A stretch of DNA of 45,002 nt from Clostridia bacterium (GCA_017516765.1 JAFXBE010000017.1:1-45002), one strand, 5' to 3'. Shown: positions 32,237 to 40,960, numbered from the stretch's first letter. Translations and numbers: made by a program. Notes: a model not told the origin generated them from the letters alone.

Positions 32237-32259
32237 GGGGTATCACCTCCGTGAGATAA

Positions 32260-32288
32260 ATTGTACAGCATAGTACCTCGCCTGTCAA
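32260..32288 (-). promoter_or_regulatory. PadR promoter and possible operator
   Basis: Minus-strand TTGACA (32283-32288), 17-bp spacer, TACAAT (32260-32265). GTAC-TATGCT-GTAC (about 32263-32276) lies in the spacer and -10 box and is a candidate PadR site. Confidence 0.85.
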
Positions 32289-32327
32289 GGTATTTCGTCA
32301 AGAACATCAAAAACCCTGTGCCCGCGG

Positions 32328-32356
32328 TTGACTTTCCCACTGTTTACAGCCATAAT
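32328..32356 (+). promoter_or_regulatory. recD2 promoter
   Basis: -35 TTGACT (32328-32333), 17-bp spacer, -10 CATAAT (32351-32356), facing away from the PadR promoter 40 bp away. Confidence 0.7.
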
Positions 32357-32423
32357 AAAGGGTACGCAGTTGCCCGGTCAGGCGCATTTTTCCCACAACC
32401 ATGCAGAAAGGAAGGCGGATGCC

Positions 32424-34673
32424 ATGCCCATGGAAACCGAACAGTTTACCGCGATCGTGCAGGATACCACCTTCCGCAACGAAGACAACGGCTATACCGT
32501 GCTGCACGCGGTGGTGGGGCGCACCGAGCACACCGTGGTGGGCATCCTGCCGGAGCTGAGCCCCGGTGAAAACGTTACCTTTGAGGGGCGCTGGACCGAG
32601 CACCCGGTGTACGGGCGCCAGTTTTCGGCAAACAAATGCACCATCACGCCGCCCACGGGCAAAAGCGCCATTGAGAAATATCTGGGTTCCGGGCTGATCC
32701 GGGGCATCGGCCCCAGCACTGCCAAGCTGATCGTGAACCATTTCGGCGAAAGCGCCATGGATGTGCTGGACGAGCATCCGGAGCGGCTGACCGAGATTCC
32801 GGGCATCGGCCCCAAAAAGGCTGCCATGATCATGGAAAGCTATACCGAGCAGATGGGCATGCGCCGTGCGCTGGTGTTTTTGCAGAACTACGGCATCAGC
32901 CCCAACCTTGCCATGAAGGTGGCCAAGTACTACGGCGAAAACACCGTGGAGCTGATCCGCCAGAACCCCTACCGGATGGTAACGGACATTGACGGTGTGG
33001 GCTTTCTGACCGCCGACCGCATTGCCCTGAGCATGGGCATCGACCCCATGAGCGGGCACCGGATCCGGGCGGCGCTGTTTTACCTGCTCAACGAAGCCGC
33101 GGGCAACGGCGGGCATACCTACCTGCCCCATCAGGTGCTGCGGCAGCGGGCTGCCGCCATGCTGCGCGCCGACGAGGAGCTGGTGGAGCGGCAGATCTCT
33201 CAAGGCATGCTGGAAAAGATGATCGTTGGCTTCTCCATGCCCGGCGAGGAGGACGCCGTCTGCCTGCCGCTGTACTTCCATGCGGAGAACGAGATCGCCA
33301 TGCGGCTGCATTACCTGATGGAAGCCCGCCCCTACAAACGGGTGACCGGGCTCGATGACCGGATCGCCGCTTACGAACAGGAGCAGGGCGTACGCTTCAG
33401 CGATATGCAGAAGAAGGCCATCCGCTCGGCGGTGGAGGAGGGCGTGCTGGTGATCACCGGCGGCCCGGGTACGGGCAAAACCACCATTATCCGCTGCATC
33501 CTGTCGCTGCTGAAGGAGGATAACGACATCCTGCTCTGCGCCCCCACGGGACGCGCCGCCAAGCGCATGAGCGAGGCCACCGGTGAGGAGGCCAAGACCA
33601 TCCATCGGCTGTTGGAATACGGCGGCGATGCGGACACCTTTGCCCGCAGCCAGGATTACCCCCTGGAATGCGACTGCCTGATCGCCGACGAGATGAGCAT
33701 GGTGGATGTGGTGCTGATGCGGGGGCTTCTGCGCGCCATCCTGCCCGGCACCCGCCTGATCCTTGTGGGCGATGCGGATCAGCTGCCCAGCGTGGGCGCG
33801 GGCAATGTGCTGCACGATATTCTGGCAAGCGACGCGGTGCCCAACGTGCGCCTGTGCGATATCTTCCGTCAGGACGAAAGCAGCATGATCGTGCTCAACG
33901 CCCACAGGATCAACCACGGAGAGATGCCCGTGCTGAAGAGGCGGGATACGGACTTTTTCTTTGAAAAGAAAACGCTGCAGAGCGAAGCCGCCAAAACCAT
34001 CTGCCAGCTTTTACAGACCCGCCTGCCCAAGTATCTGCGCTTTCCCGAGGATCGGTGGCGCAGCGAGGCGGTGCGCACCATACAGGTGCTCACCCCCACC
34101 AAGAAGGGCGATTGCGGAGCCGTGGCGCTGAACCAGCTGCTCCAGGCCGCCCTGAACCCGGAAAAGCCCGGGCAGGATACCATCACCCACGGAGAAACAG
34201 ATTTCCGCGTGGGCGACAAGGTGATCCAGACCAAGAACGACTATCAGCTGGAATACAAGCGGCGCACCCAGTTCGGCTGGGAGGACGGCACCGGCGTATT
34301 CAACGGCGATGTGGGCTATGTGGAGCGCATCGACCCGGCAGAGCATCTGCTGACCGTCTGTTTTGACGACGACCGGTACGTTACCTACCAGAAGCAGCAG
34401 CTGGATGCGCTGGAGCTGGCCTATTGCCTGACCGTGCACAAGAGCCAGGGCAGCGAGTTCCCCGTAGTGGTGCTGCCGGTGGTGGGCGGTCCGCCCATGC
34501 TGATGGTGCGCAACCTGCTCTACACCGCCCTGACCCGCGCCCGGCATCTGGTGGTGCTGGTGGGACGGGAGGAAGTGATCCGCCAAATGGTGGAAAACGA
34601 TCACATTGCCCAGCGGTACACCATGCTCACCGAACGGCTGATCAGCTACCAGACCCTGGGACAGATGGGGTGA
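32424..34673 (+). CDS. recD2: RecD2-type ATP-dependent DNA helicase
   Basis: A 749-residue SF1B 5'-3' DNA helicase. The N-terminal domain (1-330) has the OB-like start and helix-hairpin-helix motifs (IRGIGPSTAK, IPGIGPKKAAMI) that mark RecD2 and separate it from RecBCD RecD. Walker A GGPGTGKTT starts near residue 346, Walker B is CLIADEMSMVD, motif III is LVGDADQLPSVGAG, and motif VI is LLYTALTRARHLVVLVG. It acts in genome maintenance and repair without RecBC. ATG 32424 has a GGAAGG site; in-frame codons further upstream cover the promoter. It is followed by the DUF3795 gene. Confidence 0.96.
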   Translation: MPMETEQFTAIVQDTTFRNEDNGYTVLHAVVGRTEHTVVGILPELSPGENVTFEGRWTEHPVYGRQFSANKCTITPPTGKSAIEKYLGSGLIRGIGPSTAKLIVNHFGESAMDVLDEHPERLTEIPGIGPKKAAMIMESYTEQMGMRRALVFLQNYGISPNLAMKVAKYYGENTVELIRQNPYRMVTDIDGVGFLTADRIALSMGIDPMSGHRIRAALFYLLNEAAGNGGHTYLPHQVLRQRAAAMLRADEELVERQISQGMLEKMIVGFSMPGEEDAVCLPLYFHAENEIAMRLHYLMEARPYKRVTGLDDRIAAYEQEQGVRFSDMQKKAIRSAVEEGVLVITGGPGTGKTTIIRCILSLLKEDNDILLCAPTGRAAKRMSEATGEEAKTIHRLLEYGGDADTFARSQDYPLECDCLIADEMSMVDVVLMRGLLRAILPGTRLILVGDADQLPSVGAGNVLHDILASDAVPNVRLCDIFRQDESSMIVLNAHRINHGEMPVLKRRDTDFFFEKKTLQSEAAKTICQLLQTRLPKYLRFPEDRWRSEAVRTIQVLTPTKKGDCGAVALNQLLQAALNPEKPGQDTITHGETDFRVGDKVIQTKNDYQLEYKRRTQFGWEDGTGVFNGDVGYVERIDPAEHLLTVCFDDDRYVTYQKQQLDALELAYCLTVHKSQGSEFPVVVLPVVGGPPMLMVRNLLYTALTRARHLVVLVGREEVIRQMVENDHIAQRYTMLTERLISYQTLGQMG

Positions 34674-34682
34674 GGAGCAGAA

Positions 34683-34973
34683 ATGAGGATCGATTTTAAC
34701 AGCATCACCGCCTGCGGGGAATGCTGCACCGGCTGCCGCAAGAAAGCGGAAGGGCTGTGCGAAGGCTGCGTGGAATCGGACGGGCATTGCGCCGAATGGA
34801 CACAATCTGGCGGCTGCCCCATCCACCGCTGCACAAGGGAGCATGGGGTGCGCTTCTGCGGTCTGTGCGCCGCCTTTCCCTGCGAGTGGCTGGTAAAGAC
34901 CGTTGTGTGGCGACCCAACGCCGTGCAGGAGCTGCGGGAGCTGGCAGACCGGTACCGGCAGCAGGAGGAATAG
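34683..34973 (+). CDS. DUF3795 domain protein
   Basis: A 96-residue Cys-rich protein of the DUF3795 family. Ten cysteines are spread through it in a CGECCTGC - CEGC - C - C - CTREHGVRFCGLC - FPC order, which suggests zinc or Fe-S binding. The family function is unknown. Its GAGGAG ribosome site overlaps the recD2 stop region and the gap is only 9 bp, so it is co-translated with recD2. A terminator follows. Confidence 0.9.
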   Translation: MRIDFNSITACGECCTGCRKKAEGLCEGCVESDGHCAEWTQSGGCPIHRCTREHGVRFCGLCAAFPCEWLVKTVVWRPNAVQELRELADRYRQQEE

Positions 34974-34980
34974 AAGAGCA

Positions 34981-35016
34981 CAAAAGCTGCTGCGGCATGT
35001 CCGCAGCGGCTTTTTC
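34981..35016 (+). terminator. Terminator of the recD2 operon
   Basis: AAAAGCTGCTGCGG and CCGCAGCGGCTTTTTC form a strong stem with a T-run on the plus strand. Confidence 0.9.
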
Positions 35017-35051
35017 TGTGGGTTTTGGGGAATACTGGCCCCCCGGCATAA

Positions 35052-35153
35052 GTCTACCGTCCCCTACGCCTTGCAACCACCCCCACCATCAGTCAGGCTA
35101 CGCCTGACAGCTTCCTCCCCCGCTGGGGGAAGAAGCCTTTTTTGTTGGCTTTT
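35052..35153. repeat. Two-hairpin repeat B, copy 1
   Basis: Leader (TACCGTCCCC..CCTTGCAA), hairpin GTCAGGC-TAC-GCCTGAC, then CTTCCTCCCCC / GGGGGAAGAAG and a T-run. Copies at 35705-35810, 35914-36004 and 44706-44805 share this order. Confidence 0.85.
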
Positions 35154-35154
35154 C

Positions 35155-35352
35155 CAGCCGCTCGACAGATTAACTTATGGTAACCTGTCGTTTTCTTGGC
35201 TGGCGGGGTTTGGCTTCTCGGGGTTCGGGATGCAGCGAAACCAACTTCAGCAGCCGACAGCCGGCCCGCACCGCGACGATAGAGAGCGACGTCAAATCCC
35301 TGTGCCCTTTTTCGGGGCGGCATAAAGGGCGCACCGTGTGACAGCCAAGACG
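35155..35352. repeat. Long dispersed repeat D, copy 1
   Basis: Matches 44806-45002 in the same orientation; the last 110 bp are almost identical, while the part around 35195-35240 has diverged. It contains a hairpin GCCCTTT-N13-AAAGGGC. Like the other copy, it directly follows a two-hairpin repeat. An open frame on the minus strand (35093-35518, 141 codons) covers it, but composition and repetition argue against a gene. Confidence 0.82.
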
Positions 35353-35704
35353 GCGTATTGTGTCCGGTAACGGCAACAGCAGGTGATTGCGCCCGCCGCC
35401 ACGAAAAAGCGGCTCTAAAGGGGATTTGACCAAAGCGAACGTGTCGCCCTTTTCTGGTCACTCTTTTCATAAAAGAGTGACCGCCTGAGACGGAGGGAAG
35501 CGCGTGCCCAGTGGGCACAACGCCGAAGGCGTTAGCGACCCGCAGTCTTCAACCGAAGCAAGTGCAGACCACGGTTAGTGGGCTGCGCGCCGACTGAGGT
35601 TGCGGCAAGGGGCGCGTAGCCCCACCCAGTCCCTCGCAGCGGTTCTGCGGGTATCTGATACATACAGCGCAGCGAAATGCAGGTTGGCTGCTGCCCGGGG
35701 TGGA
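35353..35704. repeat. Non-coding block with element C copy
   Basis: About 350 bp without a credible gene. It includes an inverted repeat GGTCACTCTTTT / AAAAGAGTGACC (35456-35480) and, at about 35515-35610, an inverted relative of the element at 12105-12195 (same order of the GCCGAAGGCG, GAAGCAAGT, CAGACCAC and GACTGAGGTTGCGG segments). The rest is not recognised. Confidence 0.6.
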
Positions 35705-36004
35705 AGTATAGCGTCCCCATCGCCTTGCAATTACCCCTACCATCAGTCAGGCTACGCCTGACAGCTTCCTCCCCCGCCGGGGGAAGAAGCCTTTTTGTTG
35801 GCTGTTTTCCTTGGGGAAAACCAACCCCATAAGGCTCCTTCCGAAGGTGGGCGACAGAGCCTCTATGGGTACACAGAGGGAGGCTCATGGGCTTGGCTGC
35901 TGCCCGGGGGCAGAAGTCTACCATCCCCATCACCTTGCAATTACCCCTACCATCAGTCATGCTACGCCTGACAGCTTCCTCCCCCGCCGGGGGAAGAAGC
36001 CTTG
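35705..36004. repeat. Two-hairpin repeat B, copies 2 and 3
   Basis: Copy 2 (35705-35810) and copy 3 (35914-36004) match copy 1 base by base over most of their length. In copy 3 the first hairpin has one mismatch (GTCATGC / GCCTGAC). Between them lies a further GGCTCCTTCC / GGGAGGCTC inverted pair (35822-35886). Confidence 0.82.
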
Positions 36005-36020
36005 GGCTGCTCCCCGGGCA

Positions 36021-36054
36021 AACGAAAAGACCCGCCGAAGCGGGTCTTTTCGTT
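36021..36054. terminator. Bidirectional terminator
   Basis: AACGAAAAGACCCGC-CGAA-GCGGGTCTTTTCGTT is a 15-bp perfect stem with A and T runs, 12 bp after the stop of the secreted cadherin-like protein gene on the minus strand. Confidence 0.93.
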
Positions 36055-36066
36055 ATTTGTTCGGAA

Positions 36067-36864
36067 TCAATAATCCGCGCCGTAGGGCAGCACGCATACG
36101 ATCTCATCCTCGATGTAGATGATGGTGTAGAGATTGCTGCCGGTGTTGCGGTAGTTGTACATGAACTCGTTGATATCCGCGGCACGGATGGGGTTGTACT
36201 TGGTGCCGTAGTACAGGATGCAGTTGGGATCCACCACGTAGTCGTAGCCGTCGGTGGAGTTGTTGGTGAAGGTGGAGCGGTTGCCCTCCTGATAGGTGGT
36301 GCCCAGATACTTGATGTTGCCCAGATCGGCATCGATACGCATATCGCTGCCCTTCTGATAGATCCGGTTGATGTAGCCGGCGGAGATGCGGGTGCGCTTC
36401 TCGCTGGGACGGCGCTGCAGGTAGATGGTGTAGGTGGTGGAAGCACCGCTTACGTTGGTAACGCGGATGGTAACGGCCTGAGGCTCGTCGGTCATAGGAA
36501 TGGCCTGAGAGGTGCCGCCGCTCTTAACGACCTGACCGTTCACGGTGATGGTGGAGGAAGGATCCATCGCCACAGGGGTGAAGGTGGGGCGGGATACCCA
36601 GTTTGCCACCGTGAGCAGATAGGTGGTCTCGTAGGGGGAGAAGGTCTTGGGCAGCATGATGCCGGTGTTGGGGCAGTTATGGGTCAGGGTGGAAAGCAGC
36701 GTGCTGTTGGAAGGAGTAGCCATATTGGCAGGGCGGTTGTTGCCGGTGATGGGGGTGTAGTTGGTATTATAGCCGATGTTGTAGCCGCCGTCGTCTGCCA
36801 GGGCAGCTGCGCAGCAGAGAACCAGAATGCTTGCCACAAGCAGGGAGAGAATGCGTTTCGTCAT
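36067..36864 (-). CDS. Secreted cadherin-like beta-sandwich protein
   Basis: A 265-residue exported protein. Residues 1-24 are a signal peptide (TKRILSLLVASILVLCCAAALA). Residues about 55-150 resemble a cadherin-like beta-sandwich (LSTLTH..., FSPYETTYLLTVANWVSRPTFTPVAMDPSSTITVNGQ, then VTIRVTNVSGASTTYTIYLQR). The C-terminal 110 residues are Tyr/Asn-rich and not recognised. No anchor motif is seen, so it may be released or held by partners. ATG 36864 has GGAGG 10 bp upstream; an in-frame ATG at 36912 would hide the signal peptide. Confidence 0.83.
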   Translation of the reverse strand: MTKRILSLLVASILVLCCAAALADDGGYNIGYNTNYTPITGNNRPANMATPSNSTLLSTLTHNCPNTGIMLPKTFSPYETTYLLTVANWVSRPTFTPVAMDPSSTITVNGQVVKSGGTSQAIPMTDEPQAVTIRVTNVSGASTTYTIYLQRRPSEKRTRISAGYINRIYQKGSDMRIDADLGNIKYLGTTYQEGNRSTFTNNSTDGYDYVVDPNCILYYGTKYNPIRAADINEFMYNYRNTGSNLYTIIYIEDEIVCVLPYGADY

Positions 36865-37009
36865 GATCCTGTACCTCCTGTTTTTTCGTAATGGCCGAAA
36901 CAGGAAACGCATCCTGCTTCACCCATAGAACGATGGAACGATCCGTCTTCTTGCAGAAGCCGGAAGTTATTTTCCAATATATTTCTGGATAGGCAACCTT
37001 TTTTCCTGC

Positions 37010-38221
37010 TTACCGGACAGAAGAAATCAGCGCGCGTCCCCTGCCGCGTACAGAAAGGTCTGGGCAGGCGGCGGGCAGAAGCACGCTTTCGCCTGCTGCC
37101 ACGGGCATTTCCGCACCATCCCACACAAGGGTGAGGGCATCCAGCGGGGTGAACATGGCAAAGCCGCCCCGGTTTTCCAGCGGCAGTTCGCCCTCCACAC
37201 AGGCGCAATCCAGCTTGAAGGCGGGCACATCCAGCAGGCGGGTGATGCCGTGGCCGCCCTCGGGCATCTGCGCCAGCTGACCCTTGAGGGCGGGGTCGAT
37301 CACATCCAGCGACTGGCGGATGTGCAGGGGGCGCTTTTCGCCCTTTTCGTTGGTGCGGTTGAAGTCCCACAGGCGGTAGGTAACGTCGCTGCTCTGCTGG
37401 ATCTCGTAGAGCACGATGCCGCCGCCGATGGCATGCACCATGCCGCTGGGCATGTAGAACACATCCCCCGCCTTGACAGGCACCCGGTGGATCATGGGCT
37501 CGATATCCTCGCCCGCGGTGAGCGCCTCGCCCAGCTTTTCGATGGTAACGCCCTCCTCGATGCCGTAGAGGATGCTGGCGCCTTCCTCGGCATGAAGGAT
37601 GACCCATGCTTCGGTCTTGCCCAGCTTGCCCTCGTGCTTGCCGGAGTATTCATCGTCCGGGTGCACCTGCACGCTGAGGGAGCCTTTGGCGCACAGCAGC
37701 TTGAGCAGCAGGGGGAAGACCTCGCCCTCGGCAAGACCGGTCAGCCGTTCACCCTCCCAGCCGATCAGCTCGGTCAGGTTCTCGCCGAAGGGGGATACGC
37801 TCTCCAGTCCCGGGATGGCGCTGATCTCCAGCGCTTCGCCGGTGCGGGGGTCGGGAATATCCTTGTGGTAGATGCTGCCCAGCCTGTCGCCGCCCCAAGG
37901 GGTCATTTCGCCGTAGCGGTAGGCGGGGTGCATGGGAATGGGCAGGATGGGGCAATCTCCCAGCGTCAGCTCAAAGCACATCTCTCCGGCACCGGTGCGC
38001 CCGGCGGCGTGGGCGTAGTCGGTCTCCAGCAGTGCGGCGGATGCGGCATCCCCGCCGGGGATGAGCACGCGCACACAATCGCAGCCCGCAGCCAGCCCAT
38101 CGGCGGTAAGCTGATCCAGCTCGTCGGCGGTCAGGTTTTCGGCGGCGGCGTACAGGGGTTTTACGCCATACAGCCAGCAGCCGTGGTCGGGGGTGAAGGG
38201 GGTGTGGTTTTGGGTGAACAT
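37010..38221 (-). CDS. manA: Mannose-6-phosphate isomerase, class I
   Basis: Zinc-dependent interconversion of mannose 6-phosphate and fructose 6-phosphate. Core cupin residues are QVHPDDEYS with H187, KTEAW with E204, and MVHAIGGG with H263, followed by SSDVTYRLWDFNR. The typical start of the family (HPAYRYGEMTPWGGDRLG) appears only at residue 98, so there is an N-terminal extension of about 90 residues (403 in all, against about 315 for short bacterial forms). It follows the ABC transporter gene by 3 bp. Confidence 0.93.
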   Translation of the reverse strand: MFTQNHTPFTPDHGCWLYGVKPLYAAAENLTADELDQLTADGLAAGCDCVRVLIPGGDAASAALLETDYAHAAGRTGAGEMCFELTLGDCPILPIPMHPAYRYGEMTPWGGDRLGSIYHKDIPDPRTGEALEISAIPGLESVSPFGENLTELIGWEGERLTGLAEGEVFPLLLKLLCAKGSLSVQVHPDDEYSGKHEGKLGKTEAWVILHAEEGASILYGIEEGVTIEKLGEALTAGEDIEPMIHRVPVKAGDVFYMPSGMVHAIGGGIVLYEIQQSSDVTYRLWDFNRTNEKGEKRPLHIRQSLDVIDPALKGQLAQMPEGGHGITRLLDVPAFKLDCACVEGELPLENRGGFAMFTPLDALTLVWDGAEMPVAAGESVLLPAACPDLSVRGRGRALISSVR

Positions 38222-38224
38222 GGT

Positions 38225-39991
38225 TTATGCCTCCTCGGTGTACATCCGGTACAGTTGATGGTACAAGCCATTTTTCTCCATAAGCTCCTTATGGGAGCCC
38301 TGCTCTTCGATGCCGTTTTCGGTAAGCACCCAGATGGTATCCGCGCCCCGGATGGTGGTAAGCCGGTGGGCGATGGTGAAGGTGGTGCGTCCCACGCTGA
38401 GCTGCTCCAGCGACTTCTGCACCAGGCGTTCGCTTTCGTTATCCAGCGCGCTGGTGGCTTCGTCCAGGATCAGGATGGGCGGGTTTTTCAAAAACACCCG
38501 GGCGATGGAGATGCGCTGTTTCTGCCCGCCGGAGAGTTTTACGCCCCGCTCGCCCACAAAGGTATCGTAGCCGTCCGGCAGCTGGGTGATGAACTCGTGC
38601 GCGCCCGCCAGCTTTGCCGCCTGCTCAATCTGCTCCTGAGAGGCTCCCGGCAGACCGTAGGCGATATTTTCGCCGATGGTGCCGGAGAACATGTACACAT
38701 CCTGCTGCACCATGCCGATGCTCTCCCGGAGGCTGTGCTGGCTGAGGGTGGTGATATCCTTGCCGTCGATCAGGATCCGTCCGCCGGTCAGGTTATAGAA
38801 CCGGGGGATCAGGTTGCAAAGGGTGGTCTTGCCCGAGCCGCTGGGGCCCACCAGCGCCACCCGCTGCCCCGCAGGCACATGCACGTTGATGTCTGCCAGA
38901 ACGGAGCGGTCGTTGTCGCTGTACTGGAAACTGACGTGGTCGAAGGTCACATCGCCCTTTACATCGGTCAGGGGCAGGGCATCAGGAGCATCCACCACAT
39001 CCGGCTCGTCATCCATGATCTCCAGAAAGCGTTCAAAGCCGGTCATGCCCTGCTGGAACTGCTCCATAAACTCCACGATACGCCGGATGGAGGTGAGCAG
39101 CGTGCTCACATACAAAAGATACGCCATATAGTCCGGGGCGGTCAGCTTGCCGGAGATCATGAACAGGGCGCCGGCGATCACCACGACGATATACATCAAT
39201 CCGTCGAATATCCGGGTGGTGGTGTGGAAGCCGCCCATGACGGTATAGCTCTTGTTCTTGACCTTGACGAACTGGGTGTTGCTCCTGTCGAACTTTTCCT
39301 GCTCCATGGATTCGCCCGCAAAGCTCTTGACCACCCGGATGCCCAGCAGGCTGTCCTCCACCTGAGCGTTGATCTCGCCCACCTGATGGTTGCGCGCCTT
39401 GAAGGTGCGGCTCATCTTTTGGTTAAAGAAGTGGGTGCAGACCAGCATCAGCGGCAGCATGAGGAACACGATCAGGGTCAGGACGGGATTCATGCCCATC
39501 AGCACCACAAAAGAAACGGTGATCTTGATGGCGGCGATGAAAAATTCCTCCGGGCAGTGGTGGGCAAACTCGGTGACCTGAAACAGGTCGCCGGTGATGC
39601 GTGCCATCAGCTGCCCTACCTTGGCGGAAGAATAGTAGGAAAACCCCAGCTTCTGCAGGTGGGCGAACAGATCGTGCCGCATATCGCTTTCCATGAAGGT
39701 GCCCATGTGGTGGCCCCGGGTGGTCATGTAAAAATTGGCGGCGGCATCGATGATGCGCAGAAGCACATACAAAAGCCCGATGCGCAGAACAAAGTCCACC
39801 GTAAGGGCGGGCACGCCGGTGGTGGCACGGTCGGTGATGGCGCGCACGATCATGGGCAGCACCAGCTCGCACAGGGTGGTGAGGGCGGCGCAGACCAGAT
39901 CCACGATCAAAATGGGCAGATACTTTTTGTAATAGGGCAGAAAACGCCGGATGAGCGTCGAGGTCTTCATCGTGCGGATCTCTTTCTGCAT
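38225..39991 (-). CDS. ABC exporter, fused permease/ATPase
   Basis: A 588-residue half-transporter that would work as a dimer. Residues 1-320 hold six membrane helices of the type I exporter fold; the C-terminal ATPase has Walker A GPSGSGKTT (382-390), the Q-loop in GMVQQDVYMF, signature LSGGQKQR, Walker B LILDEATSALD and the H-loop IAHRLTT. It looks like the lipid/drug/peptide exporter group; the substrate is unknown. Start ATG 39991 follows AAGGAAG; an alternative ATG is 7 codons in. It sits between a membrane-anchored protein gene (36 bp upstream) and manA (3 bp downstream). Confidence 0.95.
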   Translation of the reverse strand: MQKEIRTMKTSTLIRRFLPYYKKYLPILIVDLVCAALTTLCELVLPMIVRAITDRATTGVPALTVDFVLRIGLLYVLLRIIDAAANFYMTTRGHHMGTFMESDMRHDLFAHLQKLGFSYYSSAKVGQLMARITGDLFQVTEFAHHCPEEFFIAAIKITVSFVVLMGMNPVLTLIVFLMLPLMLVCTHFFNQKMSRTFKARNHQVGEINAQVEDSLLGIRVVKSFAGESMEQEKFDRSNTQFVKVKNKSYTVMGGFHTTTRIFDGLMYIVVVIAGALFMISGKLTAPDYMAYLLYVSTLLTSIRRIVEFMEQFQQGMTGFERFLEIMDDEPDVVDAPDALPLTDVKGDVTFDHVSFQYSDNDRSVLADINVHVPAGQRVALVGPSGSGKTTLCNLIPRFYNLTGGRILIDGKDITTLSQHSLRESIGMVQQDVYMFSGTIGENIAYGLPGASQEQIEQAAKLAGAHEFITQLPDGYDTFVGERGVKLSGGQKQRISIARVFLKNPPILILDEATSALDNESERLVQKSLEQLSVGRTTFTIAHRLTTIRGADTIWVLTENGIEEQGSHKELMEKNGLYHQLYRMYTEEA

Positions 39992-40026
39992 GGTGATCGA
40001 ACTTCCTTTGTACGGTTATGGGGATA

Positions 40027-40743
40027 TCAGGGCTGCTCCGGGGGCGTAACCAGCAAAGTCTGTTTCAGGATGGTTTCCAGCTGGAATTCTGCCGTGCGGG
40101 GCATGGTGATGGCGTAGACCGCCCCCGCACCCTGACCGAAAACGCAGATCCGCTCGCTGTTCTGCATACGCGCCGCATCCAGACCCGCCATGGCGTAGAG
40201 CCGGTCTGCCTGCAGATTGTATTCGCCGCCCAGCAGAGAGATGGCGTTGATGGGACGGATGCTTTCCACCAGCAGCTCTGCGCCGTCGGGCATCAGGTAG
40301 GTGAGGGTGACCCGGCGGGCGTATTCCCCGCCGAAGGCGGTATCGAATACCCTTGCCCGGGACAGGGTGATATCGCCCGTGCGCAGTCCCAGCACCGGCT
40401 GCCCGAAGGTATCGGCCAGGGACGGCAGGCTGGCGCCCGCAGGGGCATCCAGCGGGCTCATGGGAATGGTGATGGGCTGCAGCGTGGGCTGCACGACGGC
40501 GGTATCCATCGTCTCCTCCGGTTCGCCCATCAGCAGGAACAGATAGCCCAGCACCAGCGCCACCGCCACCAGCAAAGCCAGCAGCAGCCGACGGAGCCAT
40601 TTCTGCCACAGGGGCACCGGTTTGGCGGGGGGCGGCGCATCGCCGTCCACAGGGGGCTGTACCGCAGCCGGGTTGCGCATCCGGATCACATTGGCAGGGG
40701 TGGGAACACCGCCTGCTGTCTGGGTAGGTTTCTTGTTTTTCAT
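40027..40743 (-). CDS. Membrane-anchored protein of unknown function
   Basis: A 238-residue protein with a Pro-rich cytosolic N-terminus (1-45), one membrane helix (about 52-72, WLRRLLLALLVAVALVLGYLFLL) and an outer domain of about 160 residues that I do not recognise. ATG 40743 follows GGAGGG by 4 bp; the frame runs further upstream over the promoter. It appears to be the first gene of an operon with the ABC exporter and manA, so a role linked to export is possible but only inferred from position. Confidence 0.78.
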   Translation of the reverse strand: MKNKKPTQTAGGVPTPANVIRMRNPAAVQPPVDGDAPPPAKPVPLWQKWLRRLLLALLVAVALVLGYLFLLMGEPEETMDTAVVQPTLQPITIPMSPLDAPAGASLPSLADTFGQPVLGLRTGDITLSRARVFDTAFGGEYARRVTLTYLMPDGAELLVESIRPINAISLLGGEYNLQADRLYAMAGLDAARMQNSERICVFGQGAGAVYAITMPRTAEFQLETILKQTLLVTPPEQP

Positions 40744-40825
40744 GTTTCCCTCCGGCATGGGCGGCGGTCGGAAAAACGAACCGCTGCACCGCTGCTTTGA
40801 AAGTGCGGATAAATATCCAGTATTG

Positions 40826-40855
40826 ATTATAGCATATCGGACAGGCGGTTGCCAA
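40826..40855 (-). promoter_or_regulatory. Promoter of the membrane protein-ABC-manA operon
   Basis: Minus-strand -35 TTGGCA (40850-40855), 18-bp spacer, perfect -10 TATAAT (40826-40831). Confidence 0.82.
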
Positions 40856-40929
40856 CGAGAATCGGGCGCGGGATACGCCACGATCCGCAGCAGTCTGCCC
40901 CGGCACATGCAAAACCGTACATATGCAAA

Positions 40930-40960
40930 CGGGCATCCGGCTTGAATGCCGGATGCCCGG
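40930..40960 (-). terminator. Terminator after xpt
   Basis: CGGGCATCCGGC and GCCGGATGCCCG form a 12-bp stem with a 6-nt loop; on the minus strand GTTTGCAT follows, a weak T-run. Confidence 0.72.

Noticed and set aside
35093..35518. A 141-codon open frame on the minus strand
   Set aside because: It covers dispersed repeats B and D, has no ribosome site, and its sequence varies where the repeat varies.
37250..40117. A 955-codon open frame on the plus strand
   Set aside because: It runs antisense across manA and the ABC exporter, both of which have complete motifs; the product looks like an artefact of codon bias.
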